Positions 25,443 to 35,700 of a DNA stretch of 64,000 nt are shown here, piece by piece (the first letter of the stretch is position 1; each line of letters starts with the position of its first letter). Made by a program: the position numbers and the translations under genes. Under the pieces are notes generated by a model. That model ran no database searches and was not told the origin of the DNA. It saw nothing but the letters and a program-made list of their open reading frames with translations. The stretch lies in the NCBI GenBank assembly GCA_029891345.1, contig CM056995.1:79051895-79115894 (forward strand), read 5' to 3'. Source of the DNA: Dryococelus australis (Eukaryota > Arthropoda > Insecta > Phasmatodea > Phasmatidae).

Positions 25443-25986
25443 ATGTACCGAGAGAAACGGGAACTCGTGTTAAAATACGCACACGACAGTTTGGAACATG
25501 ACATCCGGGATCCGAGCAGACACGAAGGAACGTGCAGAAATGTTTTCACTGGCCCGGGATTCAGGGAGATGTCAGGAAATACGTACAGAACTGTGTCACA
25601 TGTAACACCCGTAAGCCGCGAAGAGCAGACGGCAACGCTCCACAACAACCAAGGCTGCCAACCGAGCCATTCAAAACCGTAGCTATCGACATCATGGGCC
25701 CGTACCCACGTACGAAAACTGGGAAAAGATTTCTTGTTGTTGCCACGGATTTGTTTACCCGTTGGACCGAAGTATTTCCAGTCAGCAATGTTCGTGCGCA
25801 CACCCCAAATATTTGTTGATGGACAATGGAAAACAGTTTGTAGGGCGAAAATGGAGGGAGTACTGTACCGGGTGGGGAACAGAACACCGTACTACCCCAG
25901 CCTATCATCCCACGGCTAACCCAACCAAAACAAAACCAGGTTGTACAAATCCAATAACGTGTCCGGTTAGGCGAGGATCATACTAG
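25443..25986 (+). pseudogene. gypsy integrase, zinc-binding and catalytic core, frameshifted
   Basis: Pieces in alternating frames give KYAHDSLEH (zinc-binding N terminus), VTCNTRKPRR, then VAIDIMGPYPRTKTGKRFLV with the first catalytic Asp. After a shift near 25800 the frame gives MDNGKQFVGRKW with the second Asp and YHPTANPTK. The family has Glu where this copy has Lys, so the third catalytic residue is gone. Several frameshifts separate the parts. It is non-functional. Confidence 0.85.
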
Positions 25987-26196
25987 GTGGGTCGAATTGA
26001 TCCCGGAGATAATGGTTTGCCTACGGAATAGAGTGAATGCGGCAACCGGCAAAACACCAGCCGAGATGGTACAATGTCGCGAACTCCTGCCCCAGGAGCA
26101 CCCTACGAAAACCCACCCAGATCACCTGAACAAATCGCAGAACACCAGGCGCAGATACACGAAGAAGCCTAAGCGAACCAGCTTGCATATTGTAAT

Positions 26197-26445
26197 GTGT
26201 GGGTACCGGATAGCAACAGGCCGCCACCCAAACTTGTACCCGAGATGTACGTGTATGTACGAGAAAACGTGTTATCGGCCAGGGCAAAGCAATACTGTGC
26301 TGGACTAGCACCAAGATGGACAGGGCCAGTGAGAGTAGTGGAAAAGATGGGAAATTCCACGTATCTAGTGAAGTTGGGACCCAGATGCGTCACAAAACGG
26401 CACCGTGACGACCTGCGGATTGCCTGTAGGGAAGAGAGGCAATGA
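26197..26445 (+). pseudogene. gypsy integrase C-terminal domain
   Basis: Contains PEMYVYVRENVLSARAKQY, APRWTGPVRVVEKM, STYLVKLGP and KRHRDDLR. This is the SH3-like DNA-binding C-terminal domain of gypsy integrases, ending in the usual basic H-x-DDLR motif. It is open over this stretch but out of frame with the catalytic core upstream. A tail frame overlaps its end. Confidence 0.85.
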
Positions 26446-26809
26446 GACGAAGTTACGCCCAGTACCGCAGCAAGTTCGGAGAATTTCACCAGGGAGTACA
26501 CAGGGAAATGTCAAAACGTACACTGAGGAGAACAACACTAACACGGGAACACCCAGTCAAAGTAGTGAACTGCTATTTAAGGGTTTAACACAGAGTGAAC
26601 ACTCAACACCCAATAGTGAGGAGGTGGAAACAAGTAAAACCAAAACACCATTTCTGGGTTTTTCTGTTAATACAGGTAAAAACACAATGAATCAGAGCGA
26701 GTTTCCAAGTGTACATGAAGAAAATGGTAACACCAGTGCACACTTAAATTTCATCACAACCAGTGCCACTGAGTTGAGTTTTATGGGGTTTCCCCAGGGC
26801 ACAATGTAA
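26405..26809 (+). pseudogene. Hydrophilic tail of the gypsy pol polyprotein
   Basis: Overlaps the integrase C-terminal end in another frame. It is a Ser/Thr/Asn-rich sequence with three related FxGF-type words (LLFKGL, PFLGFS, SFMGFP) separated by about 40 residues. Similar low-complexity tails follow the integrase in many insect gypsy elements. Beyond 26809 the tail can be followed in broken frames to the right LTR. No envelope-like domain is recognisable. Confidence 0.55.
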
Positions 26810-27164
26810 ACCTTGATATCACATGTGAAGGCGAGACACCTTTTAGGGGTTCTCCAGTTCCCGCAGGGGAGAGCCTAGTAGGGCAAGAGAGAGTGAAAGG
26901 GTTTTGGGAAACTAGCAGGGCAGTGAGTGTGACATCAAGTGTCAACAAAGCGCAACACAGCACTCGCAAGAGGTGAGCCAAGTCACCACCAAGTACCCAC
27001 ATTGTTGTTCCTGCTTACACCCCCACCCCCTACAAAAGGCCGAAGAAACCGATCACCTCCAAGGCCACATTTTCTTTGCCCTCAATCGGCAACCAGCCGG
27101 GCAGAACCCGCCAGAGCAATGTTGTGTTGTTCGCACCGTCTTGGCCTTTGAGGGAGGGGTCGTT

Positions 27165-27349
27165 TGACGCCGTGTCACGTATTCCGCATGTGCGCAAAAA
27201 GGCTGATAATTTGAACTTTCCTATAAATGTTAATTTCAGGGTAAAATGTGTTATATTGTCTTTACAGTGTTTAATATGTCTTAAAATGTTTTAAAGTGCT
27301 TGTACTAATTTTAATGTTTGGTTATGAATATTCAAAGTGCCTGCGGCGC
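27165..27349 (+). repeat. Right LTR of the gypsy element
   Basis: Direct-repeat partner of 24630-24818, starting TGACGCCGTGTCACG and ending GCCTGCGGCGC. It follows the purine-rich tract at 27150-27160. The TATA-like CCTATAAATG is conserved. Confidence 0.75.
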
Positions 27350-27836
27350 CAAGATTAAGAACACTTAATATTCTAGCATGAACGCCATCAAAAAGAGACA
27401 TTGAAATAATATTGAAATCCATAACAAAATTATAGAAATGTAAAACAATATCTAATTTAATTTGTGCCATTTTATTTTCAATATAAAATATTTCACTCGG
27501 TGTGCATGGCACTTCCACTTATGTGAACCCCGTACGCAGCCATGATAGGTCCGTGCAATGCTTGTATCTGGACAGTGTGTCGAGGAGAGTTGGCGAGGTA
27601 AGACACTGTCACGTGAGCACTACAACTTTTGTTCACTGATTTAGGTTTCTATAGTCAATTTAGTTTACTGATTAATCTTTGCTTGCGTACGTTTTTGCCG
27701 GATATTTTCCACAGCATTATGCTTCTGCTTTACTAATTCTTCCACCCTTGTGGCATTTTTAACTTAATTGAGGAGGAGGAGAAAGATGTCGGAGAGGTCA
27801 CGCGACCCGCGCATTTGAATCAGACGACATCTGCCT

Positions 27837-29064
27837 ATTTTCATGGCATTTCAGTGTAACTTCTGCATAATTGCTGCACAAAATTTTAACAGCTTTATTT
27901 TTATTTATGTATTTAGGGGTAATTTTCGTGTTTGAATATTTTACAGCAACATCACATATAACCACGTGGCTGATTGAAGCCAAGTCTTTGTATACGGTAT
28001 CATTGCGTTTTAAGAGCTTATTTATATAACATTGTATGTGCAATCATTTATTTCAGGGTTCTATGTCAGCTTTGTTCAGGGTTCAATGTATTTTTCACGT
28101 AAATTGATGCTTTTTGTACTTGACCACGCGGTCACAGTAGTGATTGATTTCACCGTCATCAGGCATTTTACAAGCCTGTAACAACATTAATCGTAAAGAG
28201 AATCACTTGCTCAACATGAATATTTTTTCTGAATTTAGTTTGATGTTTCCACACAGAAATATTGCACTCTCACCGGCACCACATGGTCCGCTACGAACTT
28301 CATCCAACGGCACCTGCGCCACCTAGGCTTGTTTTCACACACGTGTGTGTTTATTGTGAATATTCATCTCGTGTCCCATCTTATTTCATGTAACATTCTA
28401 TGTAGGGTCTATGTAATTGTGTAATTAGTGTACGGTGCAATTATTCCCGTCCTAGCCAGCTCTGGGTATAGGCCATCACCACACTAACCATGTGCTGGAG
28501 GGCGAGCCCCGGCGAGTTTGCGTTAGCGATGCCGAGTAATCACGCATGTTAATGTGTATTAAGAGTTTTCATTTGTAATTCACAGTGCCCTGTCTTCAGG
28601 GAAAAATAGTCAGTCCACCCTAGCATCTGTCGGCCCTCTTCCCTTGTGAAGGCTGTGCTTTCACGCACCTCAGTGAGATCATCCATTTAGACGTGCACTA
28701 GGTTAATTACGGGCTGGGGAGCACCCAAGCGGAGTTGGCTAGTCATGACCAAGATAACCCTTTCATTGGCACGTTGATGTGTATGAACAATATCAATAAA
28801 AACAAGTCTACAGTGAAATCAATTTTTATTCAGAAGTTACAAGTGTCCTAGCCATATATGTTTTATCAATTGTTTATTTCAGTGATTTTATTAAAAGTTT
28901 AGTATTGCCTACGTGTTTGTAAGTACGCACAGGTGAGACGGACACACAGAACCCACAGCATCCCAAGAGAACCCTGAGTCTCAATAGTGCAGTGATTGGG
29001 AAGCACCGCTGGCACCCAAATTACCAGTAAATATTTGTTGTGTCATCATTCATCTCGTGTCTCA
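27837..29064 (+). repeat. 1.2-kb LTR-like interspersed repeat, copy 2
   Basis: Second copy of the repeat at 20226-21396, in the same orientation, with scattered substitutions and small indels. It carries the GAGACGGACACACAGAACCC block at about 28935 and ends at the same GTGTCTCAC terminus. The similarity stops at the same points in both copies, which defines the element length as about 1.2 kb. Confidence 0.8.
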
Positions 29065-32000
29065 CTCGAGGGTTTCAAAGTTTATAGATGATTGTGATGA
29101 TATTTTAAATAAAAATTCCAATTGTTTTAGTTTGGAAGATTTCGGTTTTTTTTCCTTCCATTCACTCATTCTTTATTATAACCAACTCCGTGTATTCTAG
29201 TTGTTAGAATTTTAAGGATAGGGTTATCTTTTCTCTCCTCCCCTCAAACCAAAGAGGCCTAGCTTATATTTGGAAGTATCTAGTACACTAGTGAAGAAGT
29301 GGTAGTGGACAACACATTGTGTTACATTCTTTGCAGCACCAGGAATCATCAAAAGATTCCATCCCCATTAACCTATCACAAGACAAGCGAGTACACCCTC
29401 CCAAACCTCCCCACCGCCCTTTTTCTCTTTACCTTGTTTTTCCTCTATTCAGAATTTTTAAGATTTGGAAGTCTTGTACTGGTTATTTGCTCATTGATGT
29501 TGAGCTCAGTTTTTTTTTAAAGATACACTTCCATAAACTTTGGAAGTTTATGGAAGTTAACTAAAGTATAGCAGTGGTAATGGTAATGATGTGTCTTCAG
29601 GACTGCCTAACAGAACAGTTTTGTGGTGGAGGCTTTTACTTCTTGCTGTTTGATTCTGAATAAGTTTGTTTTAGATGACAAGACAGTTATTTTATATATT
29701 AATTTTTTTCTGCTCTTTTCAGCTTTATAAAATTTTTTAATTTATTAATTTTATCAATTATTATTCTGATACTGTTGAATTTGAGTATCAGGCAACCTTA
29801 ATTATTTTCCTTCTCCCCCTTAATCTTCCACCGCTGCCACAATATTGACAATTTGCTAATCAGTAATTCTCTAAATGTAATTTTTTATGAACTATAATGG
29901 GATAGATTATGAAGTTTATTTACCCTAACCTTTGTTTTTGCTTACATTTGGGGTTTACATGTACTAACAGTTGTTTATTTATATTTTTGTGATTCTCACT
30001 ATATCAGTCCCAAGTTGAATAAGTAGTAACTTTAACAACATTTTGATCACCTCTCAAAATTTTAATTACTTGTTTACAATTGTAATTTTTGCATACCAAA
30101 GACAAGTTCTGCCACCATCATGGAGATATGTGGACGGTCATAAGAAAGGGCTCCAACGTGCTACTGTTTTATTGAGGCCCATCATCCTAAGGCAGGGCTA
30201 GGATAGCTTGGCAGAACTAAATAAGTATGTAGATGTGCAAGGGTACGTTTTGTAATATAGTTCTGTAGCTTTATCTAGATTTTTAGTGCGACTGTTGGAA
30301 GCCGATGCAATCACCTGCAACAGCACATAAGAATGGTACCATTTTGATCTAGGCGCCTCTGTGCATGATTAGATATCACGAATGTATATAAAATATCTGT
30401 GAATCTGTGTTAAAATGCAAGATAATGTGTTTTGTTGCAATATAGATGGCCAATTTAAATTCAGTGAACAGATAGAGAAGGAGTTGAACTGTTTCCTACG
30501 ACTGAACTGTAAGCCAAGGTCATGACTACTATTTCGCAAAAAGTAATACTGAGCCAGATTTTTTTTCGCTTAAATAATCTATTCTTTTCATGTAATCTGC
30601 TTATTGTAATAGCTGTTTGGAGAGGTGAATTTTAATTTTTATCTCATGATTATGAACAGTAAATCCCTTATTCACGTAATTTTCTAGTGCTTTCTAAAGA
30701 ATAAGTTCATCTATTTGAAATGAATTTGATAAGTCAGCTCAAATTATAATTTTTCAAGGCATCTTTAAAATAAATCCACGAATTAAATGTTTCTGGAAGC
30801 GTACCTTATTTCTAGTGAGAGTGATTTTGGTTGCATGATGTTTCTTTTGAGACGGAGAAAATGAAAGTCTCGTCGTTACGCACATGTTTTTTTTTTTTTC
30901 AGTAAATATTGACCATACAAATGTATAGATGGTGAGTGTAATTGCTCTGTTTCAGTGAGAAGTTTACAGATGCCACATGGTAAGTGCTGTTATTCTGAGA
31001 ACATTTGTCATATTGGTTAATTTGACTGCTACATTTTAGGTTTGTCTTTTATTCCACACGAGAGTGTTAATTTTATTAGATTTTGAAAGTTGAAAATCAA
31101 TGTGGTTAGTTCTCCATGTAGGAATCCCGATTACACGAAAGATGCGTGTGGAGTCAGTTGCGTGCCCATCCTTAACCCCCCCCCCCTCCCCAACATCCTT
31201 CCCCGGCGCCTAGCCGCAGCGAAGCTGGTGCTTTGGCGAGATATTGTTTATAGACTATCCTGAATAAGTAGGTCCTCTAAGAAAAATATGTGAGATTTTT
31301 CTCTACACCATTTTTTTATTTCTATTTTTTCTATTTCTATTTTAAGTTTTGTACAGGTATCACAGCAAACGTCCGTTACAGAACATTGCTCCCCCAAAGA
31401 GGAAGTTCAGAACCTTGTAAGAAACAGTTTTCCCTACTATGCATGCACACTCATTTATGAACAAGACAAAATATAAATACTAAATTACACACACATTTCA
31501 TTTACGTATTATTCTAAATCGGAAACTTACTGTGTTCCAATTTTTTGAGTTCATGGCAAGTGAATGCAACGACAACAGCTTCTTCTTCAGAATAAGACTT
31601 GACAATGCATTCCTTGATTGAAATACTTTTAGTAACTTGAATTTTTTACAGAACGATTAAAGACGTGTGTTACTTTTACAGCAAGAAAAGGGTGGAGGCA
31701 GTGTGCACTTGGATTAACTAAAATGTACTGATCACTCAATGGAATGGAATGGAAATGAAACGAACAGGCACAGTGTGCACGCTGCTATAAGAAACTATGA
31801 AAATTGTCAGGGACTTGTATACGAATGGACAAGTACTGAGGCTGGGAACATGATTGTTAAGAGTAGGGTATGCATCACAACTACTGCAAACTGAACGATA
31901 GCAATATGAAGACAATAGAAGGATCAGAGCATTACTCCTCCATTAATTTGTTCCATAAATCTTCCAAAAATACCACATTGTCCAGACTACTTCCATTGAA

Positions 32001-32713
32001 CATATAAAGGCATGTTCTCCTTTCTCAAATTACCCCAGATTTACTATTTTCCTGAATTCCCATGACCATGGCCACTTTGAAACAACTGCTAAGTATGACT
32101 TATAACAAACAATAAATATTGTAACGTGACAAAAATAAATATAAAAAATTTCAGTGAGAAACACCTTAATAACACAAACACAAAATATTACTTAACATTC
32201 ATTATAGTTATCCTTTGGTTTCCTACTCAATAAACAAAATAAGATTTCATAATGACTGACTGGATCATGGCATAAATACAATTATTTACACAGAAGCCAT
32301 CGCTGCACCACTGTCTTCTTATATTATAGTAGCACAGACCAAGAGTGGTAGAGTTGAAAAAGGATTTTTAAATGACTTGTGGTCTAATCATTATCTAGTG
32401 CTACCCTTAACACAGATAGAAATTACTGCAATATTACTGAAAGGTTTATCACTTCTTAGAAGGGTGCACGAAGATCCACTAAAACAAAATACAGAAACCA
32501 CCCTACCAAGTTAAATTTTTCTCTCTTTACCATGTTTTTCAGACTATGCAGTAGTGTCTGTGCACTACCTTCCATTTTTTTTATATAGTCAATGCTATCT
32601 ATGTTGACATCTCTGTGTATACAATTGTACATTAAATGAGGCCTGAAAATAGTAGGCTACCAAAGAGCACGAGGACCTTTCTGAAAAATAATTTACAAGT
32701 TAGAGAAAACAAA
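29065..32713. other. Non-coding DNA downstream of the Psc-like gene
   Basis: The part next to 32714 must hold the 3' untranslated region and poly(A) site of the minus-strand Psc-like gene, but I could not place the cleavage site. An AATAAA on the minus strand lies near 31316. A T run (30887-30899), an 11-base C run (31176-31186) and a small GC-rich patch (about 31195-31235) are the only marked features. Confidence 0.5.
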
Positions 32714-35700
32714 TTACTTTCCACACCTTATATTTATATTTAACTCAAAGTCCTGACTGAGTTCTTCGTCTGCAAACACTGCTGTGCAACTGTTAACTTC
32801 ACTGTACATATTTTTAGAGTTACTTGTATTTTTCGAACTTGTATGCTGTGAGCTACTAACACTGGGGGACGTAACTGATGAAGCTGTTTTTGCTGCTAAT
32901 AGCTGCGGCATCTCACAGTCAGCTGTGTTGCTGCCATGATAAAAGGACGTAACCTCTAATGTCTTAGAAACTTTGTTTTCAGAAAACTCTGCAATTTTCG
33001 TACTTTTTGATGCTGAAGATGATAAACGAGTCAACATGACGCAGAAACTTGGTAACTTTGATTCAACATCCTGATTAAAATTGGTGCTAGAATCATCATT
33101 ACAATCTACAGTGTCCTTGTTTTTAACAGGTGATGAATTAAATGCTGCAAGCTGCTTCAGTTTTCCATCACACCTTTCTACAACCACTCGCACATCTTTG
33201 GCTTCCATTGTGCACAATGTGGCTTCACGTTCTGGGCCACCTCCACCACTACCATGCTTGTCACCCGATCGCAACCCTAACCCATTTCTCAAAGGGCAGA
33301 CATCATGCTTTTTATTTACTACACATGATTTGTCATAAGTTTTTTGTTCACAATTACAGCTCAAGTTCAAATTTCCTTCTTCAGAAGTTTTACCAACACC
33401 AGAAAAACCCGATCCTAATCTTGAACATTTGTGCACTGGCCTTTTCACACCCTTTTGGCCACCAGAAGCATTATTACTTTCAGTGCTGCCAACTTTTCGT
33501 TTCTTCACGCAGCAGTTTTCACTGACTTGGCGACCCATTGCTGTAAAGGTCTTGGTTTGCTCTTCACATCTACACAGTTCCTCTGCATTAACTGCAAGCC
33601 TTGTTACCTTTTTCTTTTCCTGGTCTGTCTTACAAGGAGTACTGCAGCACTGTAACTTCTGTGTGCTTCCTAACCATTTCGCTTTTCTCTGGTGGAATGG
33701 TGTTATTTGTGACTCAATTTTTTTCCCTTTTGGGCACTGTTCTTGATGGTGAATGTTTTTAAAGGTTGATTTACCTTCAAATTTACTAACTTTACTAGCT
33801 AAACAATGCCCATCAAGTTTAGTGTCATCATCATTACTATACACATGCACATCTTCTTGATGGCAGTTGACTTTGCCAAGTTTAACTTTCACCTTCTGAG
33901 GGATTGGGCTATTGTTTGAGTGATGTTTTATTCTGTGCAAAACAATCCTTGGCTGTCTAGAAATCTTCTCTGCTGTCACTTCTCCATCATCATCTTCATT
34001 TTTTCCATGATCAAGAATGTGGTTCTGCCTGTCTGTCCAATGCTCTTGAGACTTAGGTACCTCAACATTTGGTGTGCAACAATTTTCCTGTGCAAACACT
34101 GGTCTTATAAATTCTTGGCTAAATGTTTCTGCAACTACGTGTTCTTGAGAAGAATCACCATGCGGTTCTACACTGATCCAATCATCCTCATCCCAACGCC
34201 GTAGTTCTGGCATCATGTACTTATCATGAACCTCTGTAATGGAACCTCTAGCCAGTGTACTGTTATGACCAACTTTCCCATCTGCAGGTTTATCTTCCTC
34301 CTCAAAACCAAGAAAGCTACGAACACTTATAACAGAACCCCTGGCAAGTGTATTGTTATGACCCACTTTCTCATCTGCAGGTTTATCTTCCATCTCAAAG
34401 CCAAGGAAGTTACAAACACTTATAACGGAATCCCTGGAAAGTGTATTGTTATGACCCACTTTCTCATCTGCAGGTTTATCTTCCTCCTGAAAACCAAGAA
34501 AGTGACAAACATTTATTCCAACATTAGGTCCTGCACATTCATTAGTACGTGTATTTTCTAAGCAGTCAGGAAGTGTTTCCTTGAGTTTTGGCAAAGGCCC
34601 CACCAAATTTCTTGTGAAACCATCAAATTTGGTTAGCCCAACAATTTTATCTTTAGTAGATAACATGTTTATATTATCTGCTGACAATTTTGCCTCTTGT
34701 AGAGGAAAAAGATCACAATTAGGCTCATATTTACTGAAAACTTGAGAAACAATACTTTTTAACTTTTCAGCATCTGGTTCCATGACAAAATTTGAAAACG
34801 GCGATATTATTTTATTCAGTTTTATACTGACTTCACTTTCTAGCTTATGTTTGTCATTATCACCACAAAATAACATATCAGATTCATCTTTCTCATCCAC
34901 AGATATTTCCTTTCCATCAACTTTCCTCACAATTTCAAGATCTGGCAGTTTGAGGTCAGTGCTTACCAAATTGTTTACATCAGAAACAGCATTTACAATT
35001 TCCTCATCCAGCTTCTCATCATAGTCTTCTTTTTTATGAAGTGAGTTCTCAGTTCCTTTGGAAAAAACCGATACTGAATCTTCATACTTCACAACTGGCA
35101 ACACCTCCCTTACAGCCTTACTACTGCTACCATCTGTCACCTTGTAATCAACTACACTAACATCACTTCCTTGCATGGTACGTGAACATTCATCACTTTG
35201 ATCACAAAGCAAGAACACATCACTTTCACATTCCAGTGCTAATTCTTTATCAATTACTTCATTTGCTAACAAAGCATTAGGATTATAGCTTAAATATGAT
35301 TCACAGTCACTATTAGTCCTAGCATTAAAATTGACTTCTGCAGCTATGCACTGAGCCGTGGAGTCTTCAACTCCATGCTCGACCATAAGTCCCTCTAAAC
35401 TATGTCTCGCCATCAGTTCTTCCATGACCTGCTGAACCACCAAGTCATCATCATTCGCTTCCAATAGTGCATGGTCTGTCATAATCGGTTCAGGCACTTC
35501 AGTTAAAATCAATGGTACTTCAGTATTTACTAAACTATCACTCCTGGGTTTTGGTACCACTAAAGGCAGTTTTGTTTTTATGCATTTGGTCACCAGTTCT
35601 TCTACATCTCCTACAGTCACATTCTGCAGTGTATTATTGTTACACTCACCTTCCTTTTCACAGCTGGTAATATGTGACAACAGTTCTACTCCTCTGTCAT

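Larger units (their letters stand above)
24630..27349 (+). mobile_element. Ty3/gypsy retrotransposon with LTRs; gag, protease and RT deleted
   Basis: Direct repeats of about 185 bases at 24630-24818 and 27165-27349 flank a plus-strand interior with RNase H, integrase and a C-terminal tail. A purine-rich tract (GAGGGAGGGG) sits just before the right LTR, as expected of the polypurine tract. The left LTR joins directly to the RNase H coding sequence, so everything from the primer binding site through RT is missing. The frames are broken by several shifts. It is defective but still has recognisable LTRs. Confidence 0.85.

Noticed and set aside
25561-25908. Minus-strand frames of 115-153 codons at 24.9-25.9 kb
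   Set aside because: They are antisense to the gypsy RNase H and integrase sequence.
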